Below are positions 21,984 through 34,527 of a stretch of DNA of 64,000 nucleotides, one piece after another. Position 1 is the first letter of the stretch. Each line of letters begins with the position of its first letter. The notes under the pieces were generated by a model, which saw only the letters and a list, made by a program, of their open reading frames with translations, had not been told where the DNA came from and searched no databases. Position numbers and translations under genes: made by a program. Source of the stretch: Leptodontidium sp. MPI-SDFR-AT-0119 (Eukaryota > Ascomycota > Leotiomycetes > Helotiales > Leptodontidiaceae); NCBI GenBank assembly GCA_020726505.1, contig JAHLEZ010000038.1, positions 372,001 through 436,000 on the forward strand, written 5' to 3'.

Positions 21984-23278
21984 TTAATTTTCCGGTGCCG
22001 AAGAAACATGGCATAAGCGAGCCCTGAACCATCTGTTCCAAGCAAATTGTAGAGCGAGGTTAGTTGGGTATAATGACCCTTCTCGGAGTTTCGATGACGT
22101 ATGGATTCTAATGTGCCATGTAAGTACTTGCCTGGGAAGGTGGGATAAGTGAGAGAGATACTTACAGGCTAGGTCGTCACAGTCTCCCCGAAACACGTAA
22201 TCAAACAGATGCCGTACTCTTAATAGAGGCGCCTCCTTGCTAATCCAGACAGCAACTCCGCCCCTGCTCTGAGTGGCGCGGCAGAAATTTGTCGCTATTG
22301 ATAAGGATCCAGGCACCTTCAACGTGGTGCCAACGACGAGTACCAGGTCTGGTCCTGTCTCTAGACCACTCTGGATAGTTTGCAAGATGCCCGTGTCATC
22401 AGGGTGAGGCTCGCCATACAATAGCACGTCAGGTCTGAGTCTCCCAAGACTCAGTATTCGTTTGCCTTGCGATGCCCGGGCCTGATTTCTTTCCACACAC
22501 CTCGGACAGTTTGGTAATTTAGCACCTTGGAAAAGGCGAGGTTGAAACGTACCAACCCAGTTGCACTTCTGGCACCTCATCTGGTCAACTCGGCCGTGGA
22601 GACGAATGGTCTTAGCATCAAGATCCGGTAGTCGCTGCTCGACACAATCTATGTTTTGTGTAATGTGGAGTAGAAGCCGGTGTTCGTGGGCCAGGGTGGC
22701 CATAGTCTTGTGGAATGGTGTAGGCTGACACGAGTCTGACTTGGTGTGGGCAAACATGCTACACACCGTGGAATGGAACTGGGTCGCCTCGACTGACGAA
22801 GAATAGAGGGATCGGTCGAAGGAGGTCTGTTTGGATTTCCGTATCTGCTGAAAAGTAGGAACTAGGTTAAATTAGCATTAATAAAAGTATTCACGGGATC
22901 TACCCACAGCCTGCGTTGGCCGATATGCCCGCTCCACTGATAACAACGACTTTTCTGCTCGACCGTAAGAGCTCCTTCACCCGGATGAAGGTATCCGCTG
23001 GTGTTGGGATTCGAATCGGCCCCTCGGTGTGCTGGATTCTTCGCTGATGTCCGAGTTGCCTTCGCTTAGCAGGCTCTCGCTTCGGCGAATCAGAGCCATT
23101 TATTATTGGTCGGTCTGTTTACTCATAAGCGAGACGTGACGATGCACTTTCTGGAGGTCTTACCTCGGGAACCATCCTGTCGGCATGCCTTCCTTTTCTT
23201 GGACTTCGAGACAGGAGCCAGATCAACATTAGCTTCCTGGTTTCTAAAGGCATGTGCTGAGACGGAACGTGATTTCAT
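21984..23278 (-). CDS. Sirtuin-type NAD-dependent deacylase
   Basis: Exons 23278-23164, 23114-22908 and 22861-21984 (introns 49 and 46 nt) give 399 aa. The first exon holds a nuclear-localisation-like KSKKRKACR. The Rossmann core reads VVVISGAGISANAG. The catalytic pair is intact: TQNID, then LHG with the general-base His. Two Cys pairs (CQKC, CPRC) form the zinc site, and VVGTTLKV follows. Sirtuins remove acyl groups from lysines using NAD. An oddity is the loop after the glycine motif: FPTFQQ instead of the usual IPDFR, so two residues that normally contact NAD differ. The C-terminal ~60 residues after GDCDDLA contain possible splice sites and are uncertain; an alternative tail is open in another frame. 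Confidence 0.85.
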
Positions 23279-23689
23279 CGTGGCGAGTCTCCACGGCGGT
23301 AGGTACAGAAGGGGTTCTTCAAATCTGGCGAGGAAGGAAAAATGGTGAGGTTGAGAGAAATGAGACGGAACAGAGGAGGGATACAATGGGTTCTTATACT
23401 CGAGCGGATCCGTTGGCGCAGCAGAGAAGGGGAGACCCCGTGACTAATTCACCTGGAAGAAGGTAGAAAGCCTCTCGCCGGATCCTGGGCTGGGACGTAC
23501 CCCGCCCCCTCTCGCCGTCTCTCCTAGGCTCCCCCAAGGTACGGCGTGACATAATACACATGCTTGTTGCTAGAATCAAGAAAACTTTACTCCGATTGAG
23601 GTTGATGCTATATGGCCTAGCTGTAAAAATAGACGATTACAGAACGTGTGTCGCATGAGACGCCACCGAAAAACTCGCACTACCCATAA

Positions 23690-24462
23690 TTAGCATTCCG
23701 TCGAAATCCAAACCAGCTCAGCGACTGACCTGAGCACACCGATTTGATCTGGATAAATTGAGGTAAGTTTCTATTAAGGCTCTGAAGTCATATTACTTAC
23801 CTTGCCCTACTTTTAACATTGTCTCTTGCTCTTTCATATATTCTGCAGTGAGTGTGAGATAGGCTTACTTGTGCGTGCATGAACGGAACAAGAAAACTCA
23901 CTAACTATGCCAGTTAGAGTATGAAATTGAAGCTCAAGAGTCGTATATTGTGGAGTTGACCAGTTCGAGGACTCTCGTAATTTTCTACAGAGCTGGGCTG
24001 TCACAACTAGAACCTGTTAACACGCAATAAAGGCGACAAAAGAGAAGTAAAAACCTCGTAGCTGCGTAACATGATTATTTTCGCCGATCAGTGATACTGA
24101 GCCCTATCGCTTGGTCAATACTGAGATTGATGAACCAGTGCGGTTTATTAACATACTTGTTCAGCGGTAAGATCAATCTCGCATGGTTGTTCTATCCCTT
24201 GTGCAAGATCCGAGAGTGCAGCCCTAATAATTAGTTGAGCAAAACGTGTGACATTGAGCTAATATCGCGCACTTACGCTGCTGAGGATTCGACGGTAGAT
24301 TCTGCAGTTGGGTCTCTTCTGTTACTTGTGCCTGCTGCAAAATCCTATTCAGTCAGCGCAAACCTTGGCCTTGAAGAGTCATCAATCTCGTACGCTGACA
24401 GAGAATTTAGGTGAGGAACCGCCAGTAAAGGCACAAGCTTCCTGCTGGAGAGGCGAAGTCAT
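23690..24462 (-). CDS. Six-exon small helical protein, unknown
   Basis: No long reading frame marks this gene; it emerges only after splicing. Exons: 24462-24394, 24344-24277, 24223-24157, 24013-23902, 23842-23801, 23748-23690; introns 49, 53, 143, 59 and 52 nt. The five junctions use GTACGA, GTAAGT, GTATGT, GTGAGT and GTAAGT donors and keep phase throughout (417 nt, 138 aa, TAA stop). The product begins with a polar segment (MTSPLQQEACAFTGGSSPKF) followed by helices (ALSDLAQGIEQPCEIDLTAE, VLVVTAQLCRKLRE, YMKEQETMLKVGQ). I do not recognise a family. It lies 411 bp upstream of the sirtuin gene on the same strand. Confidence 0.65.
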
Positions 24463-27400
24463 ACTGCTGGTCGAGGAAGGTGAGAAAGAAGAAAATTAGA
24501 GCGGGGAACAGTGACTGCATTGTGCTAACAGGAGTCCGCCACCTTTTATGCTGCTAGAACGCCAATCCGAGTGGATCCGGTCTGCCTTGAGGCCTCGGGT
24601 CGCCGTCCTCATCTGTTCTACTTACCTCCTGCCGGGGAAGCCCTCCGAGGAGCTGACGTGTGACATGAGATATTTTCAGCTTGAAAGTGCCTCGAGCTCG
24701 GGGCTATGTCGCTTCTACATCCTAGTAGTGCGATAGAGATGCATACAAAAGCCTCTCAAAAATTACATGGATTCCGCGTTATCCTTGCACTTTATGGCTA
24801 AGATACTCCAGCCCTGAAACCAAACGCCGAACACCCTCTTGTGACAATCTACCTTCCAACTACGGACTTGGGGGATGAAGATCGAGGATAGACGCCTGAT
24901 GCCAAAATAAATGGCTCGTCAAGAATCTTCATTGAGAGGAGGCTTGGCCATCTCTTGCTATCCGTGGTCTGGAACGGCTGATCGCTTTGTGAACGGGCTG
25001 CTGGCGAGGTTTGTCGGGGACCCGATCTTTCCTGCTCAACACTACATTGCGCAATTCGGGGCCACCACGGTCCGCAGTCCATGAGGTACCACCCTCTTCT
25101 GCAGACTTCTTTCACATCCGGCTGACGATCCCACACCTTTTCCCCTGTTATGATATTGTAGATCCCTACGGCCATGTCAACGCACTGAACAGCTTCCCCG
25201 ACTAGGATTTTGATGCTAGTATAGCGGGCACTGTTGGGCTTCTCGTATATGCAAGGAATCAAGGCGGTTGGAGTCTTGATGAGAACCTTAGAAATGGAGA
25301 CCAAGGATTGACGCTCGCTCGATCCATGCGTACTCATCATCAACGGACCCCAACATTGACCAAACAATCTCTGGCACGAAACGAATTGATAGGTAAGTAG
25401 GGGTTGAAGACGTATGGCCAACGACTTGCACCCCCCTTCAGTTTATTGGAGAGACATGCATGAAGTCACTCGCAGATCTGGGCTTACGCAGTGGGAGAAT
25501 CCGAATCTTCTCCCTATTGGACTGTCCCGTCCACACTACACAGGTGGACACTCCAACTCGGAGTGGCCGTAAGCGGAAGGATGCTCCTCGGGCATTGTCG
25601 ATGAAATGATGAGCGGTTGCACAGGAAATCGAGTCTGCCTTGTAGTTCTGCCGTGCTGCACGTGACCGTCCCTTTTGAAGCTCTCGGTTAGCCATGTTGT
25701 GATGCCCCCTTCAATCCACATCGCTACACGTGGAAGCTGGTCTCTGCCACAAATTTCTTGTCACCAGCGTCTGGAAAATGCCTGTGCGAAGACTGCTTTG
25801 TTGTTCTAGGAGTGGCTATCTGTTCCGTACCTCCCTAGTCGCCTCAACCTTGATTGTTGTGCATACTGGCTAGTAAGGTGTCGAATTTGGCCTCCCCACC
25901 ACCGAATCTGCCTCTTTCACGCCGCTTGATTAGATCAAGGGTTGAGGAGTGGCTGCATGTCTCTATTCTCCGGCATCATACTCCCTGTTCCATGGCATCA
26001 CATGCCACGGGAGGGAGACTAGCGCACGTCTCTGCCCTCAGCTTATCCTCATGGAAGCGCCGACGACTCCTGCAGCGGGTGCCTCTTTGGTGACGTGGAT
26101 GTAGGAATACAAGTTTAAGAATACTTGTTGCTGTGCAGATCGTGCCAGGGACCAGGTGCGAGATCAGCTTTAGGACGTACACGGTAGTTGGATGAGCTCG
26201 CTACCAGCTCTTGGTGCTCCCCACGGCAGATATCGACTCATCCTGTATTTTACGAAGAACTTCGGCAGCGTGGGGGGTTTAGAATGAACGCTCATGGGCT
26301 TCTGTATCTGACGGCTTCGAGAGGTGGCACCAGATACGATGGGCGTCGTATCACGACCAATGCCTGTTCGCTGCCTCTACGTGGATGTTGGCCTAGAGAG
26401 ACTTGACTGGCATGAACGCGGAGAAATCCGATAGGACCGCCTTGATCGAGAGACGGAGTGGGTGCAGTAGCTAGCAAGGAACACTTCTCAGTTACTTGCT
26501 TGCGAGGCATTTGGTGCAAACCACCCAGGAGGCCCAACTACACCGCATGACTTCCATCCTTCAAACCCTCTGCTGCATTACAGCAATCCTCAGCAACCCC
26601 ACCACAGCCGTTCAATCGCAAGTCCAGCCTCTGATGGAGCAGCAGATATAGCATTCGCGACTCGTATATAATCCGATGGATTTAGCGCAGCATTGCCATG
26701 GAAAACGCTCTGCCGTCGCCGTTCCAGTAGACTCGAGGTAGCAGCTCTGGAAGCGCTGTATCCACGGAAGAACGATCAGCGGGAGTCTCTGGTATTGCCA
26801 CAGGCTTCATTATCCATGACTAGACCCTCACGCTAGGAAAGCTAACTCCTCGGGGTTCGGTATCCTCCATGCAGCACCGCCCACTTGGTCAGCTGCCAGA
26901 GTTATGAAGGTGGGCAACAGCCTGGAAAGGTTCAACACCGGTGGCTGATTGGAAGTCTCCACCTCTAGGTCATTTCGAACGCAGTGATAAAGGCTGATGA
27001 CAGAAACCCATGCAAATGTAGACACTCGCCGGCATCGATCTCCATTCGGTGATATGCTAGAATTGCAAGTGCCATGAAAGGGATCGCTTGATCCTTTGTT
27101 GTCACATGTACCCCTTTCTAGGCTCGCGAATTCGAAATGTCGTAGACAACATAAATAACAGATCTATTTCTTTGCTTATCACTTGATAATTGGATTAACT
27201 CCTTGCAGTGATTTATATGTCTCAATGCTAAAGGGGGATGTCCGATCGTAGCTCAATGACGCGAACCACAGCTAACAACAGCTGAGATCATGACCTAGGT
27301 TAAGGCAGAATTGGCCGCCATGCACTAGAACCAGATGCATAAGCGGAGTACCGTGTGCAGCGGTTGAAGCATCTTCCACAGGTGGTGCAGGGTAATCGCG

Positions 27401-27725
27401 TGTCCAAGGAATCCACTGTTTCCCTTGTAAGGTCTTGATGCAGGATCAGGTCGCCCAAGGCATACTACCTCAGCTCTCGGGGTGACCTATTCCGTTGTGC
27501 AGATACGAATCGATTCAGGGGAGGCGAGCTTCGAGGAATCAATGATGTATAAGAGAGCCTGGTCTGCCTCCTCTCTTCACCGACTGTCCTCTCTCATCAC
27601 CACTCCTGCCATCAATCCTCATCACCCATCCTCCATATCTCTTGCTCCTCTAGTGTCGATTACCTGGGCAGGAAAACTATATATTCTCGCTTGCCGGATC
27701 TAATTCGTGATTGCCCTTCGCTAAT
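24463..27725. other. 3.3 kb without a supportable gene
   Basis: Composition looks like ordinary DNA, neither very AT-rich nor repetitive. The only sizeable frames are on the minus strand at 24849-25421 (190 aa) and 25438-25695 (85 aa). They lack good splice partners and recognisable domains. They could be the remains of one gene, but I cannot join them. Confidence 0.4.
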
Positions 27726-28814
27726 ATGGGATCGGGATCCTCTCATGTTGAAACAAGGTGGTGGGAGGTAGAAGCTCAACGAATATTAGCGACTGGAAAC
27801 ACGTGGGAAGTGAAAGTCATCTGCTCGCTTATTCCTGTCGTGAACGAAACCGTTCCGGTGGACTGCTTGAAGAAACGTCCCGATCTCGATACGCTCTTTG
27901 CTCTTAATTGCGGATATCAGGACCGCGACGGAGACCAACGTATGGACCCCCAAGCTTTGACAGTCGGTTTCAAGGCCAATAGACTCTGGCAGGTGCTCCG
28001 AATGCCACCAGGGTGTGGCAAGGCTCCATGGAACTGGAACTGGCAACCACCACTCGAAGGAATCCCTTCAGAAATTGCGGCCGAATTGCACGCGACCGTA
28101 TGTCAGGCGATCTTCCGAATCCCCTTCTCCGACTTTGTGAAGTTTGCCCTGGAATACAGCACGAGAGCGCCCTCTCTCAATAATCTCTTGAGTGCTGTGT
28201 GCGATGTGCGCGACAGCCTTCGTCGGGCGTATCAAGATCGCCCCAAAGTTCAAGAGATTTATGTTAAGGTCGAGAAAGTGAGTAGACACGGATCTGCCGA
28301 AGTGAAATGCTAACGAGTGTAGGCACTAAAGCAGCAACACCACCCGCTGGCGCACTGGATTGTTGCCAGCAGTCTGCACCGCACGCCGCATGCCCCATTC
28401 GACACCCTGACCCCCAACCTAGAGCCAATCCGAGCAATCTTCGCGACGCGTGACTTCGACCTCGTGCTCACGCGACTTGCGGCTTTAAATCAGCGCTTTA
28501 CGTACGGTAGTCAGATGTACGATTGGCAGAAGTGGTCAAGAGATGTCGACTTCTGGCACTGCATCGACGGAGTTATTTGGTCAGGGAAGTTCACCGCTCC
28601 ACCGATGCGGCCGCACTTGTCAAGTGAGGACCGGGACGAGAGACTGCGCTTTCTTAAGGGATTTGAGGCAGACGCTGAGGATAAGGCGTACAGCAGTTGG
28701 AGGAGAGTAGTGTTCTCAATGAAGAGGTTGATAGGTCGAGATTCGCAGTACAGTGTCAAGAAAGGCTTGCTAATGTCTCTGGGCCTGCTGAAGGATAGCC
28801 CTAAGAGATCCTGA
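27726..28814 (+). CDS. Probable N-myristoylated protein, unknown
   Basis: Exons 27726-28277 and 28323-28814 (45-nt intron, branch TGCTAACG) give 347 aa. The first ATG gives MGSGSSHVE, which fits the N-myristoylation pattern G at 2 and S at 6 after Met removal, so membrane attachment is likely. The remainder is globular and rich in Trp (WNWNWQPP, DWQKWSRDVDFWHC), without catalytic motifs I know. Codon use and the clean intron support a real gene. Confidence 0.75.
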
Positions 28815-29393
28815 CTTTGGGCGTAATGTCGTAAGATGTTTTCAGAACTATCGAATTTGGATGTCAATGAGGATGGAGATCGACCGCTCTTAATTCGCGA
28901 TCAGGGCAGGAACTGTGTGTATATAGCAATCAGTCGTGTGTTTCTAAACCGTGTTCAGACATATTAACCTTTGAGGTTATAGTCTCACCTAAATTCTCTT
29001 AGCCAGACGCAACCCCTCTTCCTCCGTTTCGACAACATAGGCCACCGTCGTCGCCGCTTGTGGTGAGCATTCCGTTGCCTTTTACACCTTTCGGTGACGG
29101 TTTCCCGGTCGTGCAAGTACTTGTATCGAGAATCGAGTAACTGGTATTGCTCCTGCCATGTCATTTGACCACTCCACTTTCTTCCGCTAACATTTTCCAG
29201 GCCAAGTGGGCGCCACGGGAACAGCTTCTTTGTATGTGTGTGCGCCTTAAGATATTTGCGGACTTCAGGTGATACAACCCCGGGTCGTCGACGGAATATA
29301 TCGCAGCTGAACTTGAGGGCTTCGCCAATACGGAGTCTGACTGGCGTAGTCTCTCTGCCTTTCGTGGAAGTTGAGTAAGGGTGGTTGAGGTAG

Positions 29394-29498
29394 TGTGGTG
29401 GGGACAGCCCCTGATTTCTTTTATCACATGACTACGCTAGTCCTTCGCACATAAAAGGAGCCAACACTTGATCACTAAACGTCAAGAACGAAACACCA
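29394..29498 (+). repeat. 105-bp direct repeat, left copy
   Basis: Begins TGTGGTGGGGACAGCC and ends AACGAAACACCA (TG...CA ends, as in LTRs). It matches 33352-33455 at roughly 95%, with a one-base indel. It is short for an LTR, and I see no primer-binding site or target duplication. Confidence 0.8.
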
Positions 29499-29740
29499 TA
29501 AACAACTTTATTTACAATGATAGCGACGAAGTGGAGGATGCCTCTAGCGACGACGGCAATATAGCTCTATCACACCTTGAGCCAGACATCGATATACATC
29601 GCCTTAGCGACCCTGGGTTCTGGGAGAACCCTGAGATTCTAACGATACAGCGTGTTCGGGATGATGGGATAGTGATTAGAGTCCCCGAGCTATCTCAACA
29701 ACAACGCAGTGAATGCCGAGTGGTGTCTGACTCGGAATAA
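29468..29740 (+). CDS. Acidic repeat-associated ORF
   Basis: An open frame of 90 aa that runs out of the left direct repeat. The sequence contains NNFIYNDSDEVEDASSDDG and HLEPDIDIHRLSDPGFW. The same plan recurs in decayed form at 34220-34360 (NNFIYNNSN..., LEPNINIQHLND), which marks it as part of a repeated element. No ATG begins the frame here. Likely a TE-derived or repeat-borne fragment, not a host gene. Confidence 0.35.
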   Translation: MITKRQERNTINNFIYNDSDEVEDASSDDGNIALSHLEPDIDIHRLSDPGFWENPEILTIQRVRDDGIVIRVPELSQQQRSECRVVSDSE

Positions 29741-32700
29741 ACATGCACGCTCAGCGTGCTCCACACGCTAGCGCCACCGACAGCACTTCTTCAGCTATAT
29801 AAACCTGGCCCCGATAACTCTCACTCACTTCCACGAGCAACCGTCGCGACACGAAACTTGAAGCTGACACTTTGGTGTCGAGGCTTTGGTGTTGGGGAGT
29901 TGGCACGAGGACGCACCTCCGGTCTTTGAAGGGAGGGACGACATGCTGCCGCACATCAAAATGATCGCACATCAAAAGGGTCACCAAAACGACTTTATAC
30001 CGCCAAGAACCACGATTCAGAACACCTCAGCACTATATCACACACGAAGGAGAGCCTATGTAGCCCTGACCAAGTCAGAGAGAACATTGGCCCCGCGCTA
30101 CAAGAACACCAATCTCTCGGAGCAAGCTCAACAAGAAACCAGCGCCCTCATAGACTACCTGCCGCATGCGAACATACAACAGGTTTAGAACGAGACTGCC
30201 ATCATCAAGCCGGCGATATTCTAGGCGGCAGAAAAGCAACTTCGTTGAAATGGGCCAGTTGTCGGGCTCGATCCGCAGGACTAGATTCCAAAACGGCAGG
30301 TTGAACCTGTGGCCTAGGCCAGAAATTCGAGTCCAACGTGCTAGACACCCCGAAGAATGCGAAACGCAACACACCCAGGCGCCAACTCTCGGCAATTGAT
30401 AAAAAGAGAGAAAACAACGAAGCAAGTCCATTGTTCCCAAAGACTAAGCCATAGGCACCGGGGGTTTTCAGGGCCAAGTGAATGAAACCGAGCTGATCCT
30501 GCCGTTATGCACCTCCCGGACAAAGCCACCAACCCCGTCAGGAGTAGCGCGCAGCGATCTATGAAGGCCGACACCAAGAGCACCGTCAACAAACTGACCC
30601 TGAACCGGTGAGCAGATCAAAGATCTATGTAAGGTAGGCAGAAGTTTAGGAAGATCTCTCAACGAGGGACCGACAACACGCTTTGGAATCAGAGCCATGC
30701 TCTCTGAAACCTCAAGCCAACAACCACAAGTCAAAAACCTCAAGGACTGTCCACAATGGCCTCAGATCTAGGAATTCGCCGGTCAGCACTCTCGTTAACA
30801 AGCCTAGGCAAGTCTCGGGGAGGTTCGCGATCTATCCAAGAAGATCTCTCATCACAGGCGACAGAATATAGCCAACGCCAACCCCACCCCACGTGCTAGA
30901 GATCTGAACATGCCATCGGCCGACGACCCCTAGCTGGTGAACCTTTCGGGGATCGAGTGTTAGTCGACTACCCCCAATCAGCTCTATCCAAAGTCTCTCG
31001 CCTGACAGGTCTGGGCCCCTTCTGCACATACGCCACATCTCTAAGATCTCACCCGTCGGAAATACAAAGAAATGAAAGCTTCTCTTGCTTTTCACCAGTG
31101 CTAATAGACAAGAGGTAGCATACTTCGCAACCTAAGTGCTGACAGGAGACTGCAAGTTATGGACAACTTTCAAGTATGGTACAATGGTTCTGTGACCATG
31201 ACAAACCTGCAAGCAGGAGTGCCGCCATTCCAGGCTCGCATCAATGTCGCTGAAGCAACAAAGACTTCATAACCCTCGACTTCCGGCCTGGTTCAGTGAA
31301 GAGTACTAGAATCAATCAAGTCTTTGAGTAGCTCTGCAGAGCTACCCCAGTGGTTCTCATGAAGTCTTCCTCAACACCTACTACATCATTCCGAGAAGTG
31401 TCGTTAGGTAGAACGGACAGGGACAAAGCGGACAGGAACATAGCCAACAACCCACAGAGCAACCGGCCAGGAGTCAAGTCAAGCTTCGGCCTCAAGATCA
31501 ACAACAAGTTCTTCAACCCCCATCAAAGAATTGGAGTAATCAAGAGGCCTCAACTTTTGTTGAACCGCCGTTCCGGCAAAGCTCTAGCCAACAAGACCCC
31601 ACGTTGCCACGATTCGACCCCACAGCATGCCATCCCGTGCTTAGCTACTGCCAGCCCAACAGTGCTTGAGTTGACCAAACTCTTTTGCCCCAGAAAGCTC
31701 AGCTGTTTCAAAGACCCTCTGTCAGCCTCAACAACAAGAGGCGACTTACTTGTTGAAGGGAAGGGCCATTTCCACCACACCAAAAACCTATTGTAGCCTC
31801 CCAACCCTGCTCGACGCATTACGATCGTTAGTTTGCCCATTCCTCCCGGCTTTCTGCCATAAACCTTCGAAGTTGGCGGATCCAGCCTCCACCCCATCCA
31901 ACCAACCAATTGATGAGAGACTGGCGGAATGATGTCACCTATCTTCAGCAGTGTGACTTGCGCAGGTGCACAAGAGCGTATCTGTGGAGGGACCCGAAAG
32001 CTACTCAGTGACCCATTACTAAGGGAAGATCAGTACGGCGCGACACGCACGTTCTTAGCCCAAGGGGTGGAGTTTGATGCGGGTAGTCGCACGAGGTGGC
32101 CTTGATTCCCATTAGGTTTACGAGCCTGAAGAAGACAGATGGCATCGTTTCCTTGACTTGTGAAGAGAATGTAAGCACCGGTGCTGCAAAGAGGTTGAAC
32201 AGTTTAATACTCAGCTTGGATGACGTCAAGGTGAGGTCCTGGAGTTCACTTTGGTCATTTCTCAAACATGAGTTGAGGATTGAAGACCGTAGTGGTGCCT
32301 CAAATCGCCGCAGGAAAGGTGTTGGCATGATCTGTAAATGGCCAGTCAAGTACAAGGAAATATATGGGGGCATAACTCACGAAGTTGAGGCGCGTTGAGA
32401 CCTCTATGGTGTTGACCTTTGGTGTTGAAGCTGAGAGCGCTTGGGCTGAGATGGAGCGAACCGATCTTGATGGCACCTCCGAGGTGGCTGACAACGAAGA
32501 ACTCTTCTTGAAGGCCTACGACAAGTTAGTAGAGCTCAGTTGGTGTTGTGGAAGGTCAACTTACTATGTTGAGGCGACTTGACTTCATGCTGAAGTTGTT
32601 GTTTGGAGATCGAGGGTGAGAGAGCGTCTTGGCAAGATCATGGAAGTTGAAGAGAGACTGCACATAGGTCAACGCAGGTGTTGCGGAAGGAGTTGTTTGG

Positions 32701-33351
32701 CAAGAAGAAAGCAGGCTAGGAAAGCTCTCGACTACGTCACCTCTGCGACTAGGCAACAGCGAAGTTGAAGGTGTTGTTAACTTCACCCTCACTTTTCTCA
32801 CCACCAAAGTAAGATCTCCCCGCACTCAAAGATAACCTCAGCTAACCACGACTTCAGCATCCTCACAAGTCACTTCACCGCTGTCGTCTCGCCATTCGGT
32901 ACCTCCATGGCCGTGATCCTCGCCTTCACCATAACCTTGGCGTCGTCGTTGAAGCATTGATATGAGCTTGGCGGGGAAGTTTGCTTTCTTTGGAGGTGTT
33001 GTAACGAGTGAAGGTGCAGAAGGTGTTGCTTGATTGATGAAAGAAGGAGGGAAGAGATCGAGACGCGTTGAGGTGCTTTATGGAAAGCAAGGTGTTGAGG
33101 AAAGGTTGTTGTAATTGGAGATTTGAAGTTGGAAAGCTGGTGGGGGAGAGTCGACCTTAGGTAGGGGGGCAGGAAGGTGCTAAGCGAGACGATTGTTTGC
33201 TTCAAAGGTGACAGGTCAACTATCACGGGACTTTGCATGTACTGGCTGCATAGCATCCTGCTGACGATTTGAGACGCTCTGATTGGTTGTTTACTTCTTT
33301 TTGGTATATATTGCTCGAGGGCGAGCAGAATCTTTGAAGGGGGGGGACGCA
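29499..33351. mobile_element. ~3.9 kb segment between direct repeats, no intact coding
   Basis: No reverse transcriptase, integrase or transposase motif could be found on either strand. The longest frames (31350-31796 plus, 32870-33442 minus) are compositionally biased. The minus-strand frames inside both direct repeats share RGCPHH. The layout resembles a non-autonomous LARD-type element or a decayed retroelement. A TATATAAA box lies at about 29797. Confidence 0.35.
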
Positions 33352-33455
33352 TGTGGTGGGGACAGCCCCGATTTCTTTTGTCACATGACTGCGCTGGTCC
33401 CTCGCACATAAAAGGAGCCAACACTTGATCACTGAACGTCAAGAACGAAACACCA
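33352..33455 (+). repeat. 105-bp direct repeat, right copy
   Basis: Same orientation as 29394-29498 with a few transitions and one missing base. The bases flanking the pair do not form an obvious target-site duplication. Confidence 0.8.
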
Positions 33456-34106
33456 CATATATTCTATTTATTAGAACCTTTTCCCTCCCCTTCTTTGCCA
33501 ATTCGTACTCTTCAGATATGTGGTATCTTTAGATTTGATTATTCTGTTACTTCCTAAACCTAGGAGCTCCTCCGGTGGCTCGCTGCATGCTACCCTCTTG
33601 TTGGTGTGGATTGGGGTTCGTCCCTCCCACAGTAGATCGAACGGAATGCCTCGAGACTGGTGCGACTGGGTGGTGGTCGAGCGTCCGCGACGATATAACC
33701 CAAGATCTGCGAAGTGATCTCTGCAAGTATGGCGGTCGTGTTGTTGTGGAATGTATGGAAGGTTGGACGGTTAGAGTGGCCGGTTATGACGAATGGCTGG
33801 ATGCCGACCTAGCATCACCGGCTTCTGCATGTGTGAAGCTGAGGCTGTGATGGCTCTGTAGCCAGGGCCTATTCTGTGGCTGGTGCTGTGTGGCTGGAGA
33901 GAGCAGATTTGTTGACGTGTCACAGCCTTGCCGTTGATTGGACTTCTCAGCACTAAGAGTAAACGCTATATAATGAGCAGCTATTCCGGGAACCAAACCA
34001 CTCTAGAATCTTCACATACGGCTTCCACAATGCAGCCAACTTAGCCCAAAACATCCCCGGAAGGCAGCCGTGATGTGATCACGTGCCGGTATGCACTCGA
34101 CTTTAG

Positions 34107-34445
34107 GTGGCGAAAACCTATACCAACAAAGGCTATTACAAGCTCAAAGAACTCGGTGATAATGGCCCTTGGCTTAGACGAACTTTTGCTAACAACAAGC
34201 TTAAGCTCTTCTATAAGAGAAACAACTTCATTTATAATAATAGTAATAAAGCAAAAGGAAATCACAGCAATAACAACGATACCATATCATTAAACCTCGA
34301 GCCAAACATCAACATACAGCACCTCAACGACCTTAAATCCTTAGAGAACCCTAAAACCAAAAGAGGCAGCTGTTCCTCTAGCTGTGAACTGAATGTTCAA
34401 GAGATGGAGATCAATCTTCGTCTGCCCCTAAATTTGAACGGCTAA
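34107..34445 (+). pseudogene. AT-rich decayed relic of the 29468-type ORF
   Basis: Compared with 29500-29660, this copy shows mostly G to A changes: GATAGCGACGAAG becomes AATAGTAATAAAG, and GACATCGATATACATCG becomes AACATCAACATACAGC. The frame is still open but starts with GTG and is rich in Asn and Lys because of the A-bias. One-directional transitions of this kind are what repeat-induced point mutation leaves behind. Confidence 0.45.
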
Positions 34446-34527
34446 TTAGCCTCTTTCTCGGTCTTTCCCGAAACCTGGTTACTAAGGTACTCCATGATTC
34501 CCCACGCACATATCCCACAAACTGCCC

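Noticed and set aside
24849..25695. Gene from the two minus-strand frames
   Set aside because: Frames differ, no fitting splice sites, no recognised domain.
29394..33455. Full autonomous LTR retrotransposon
   Set aside because: No polymerase, protease or integrase motif on either strand, no primer-binding site next to the left repeat, and no clear target duplication.
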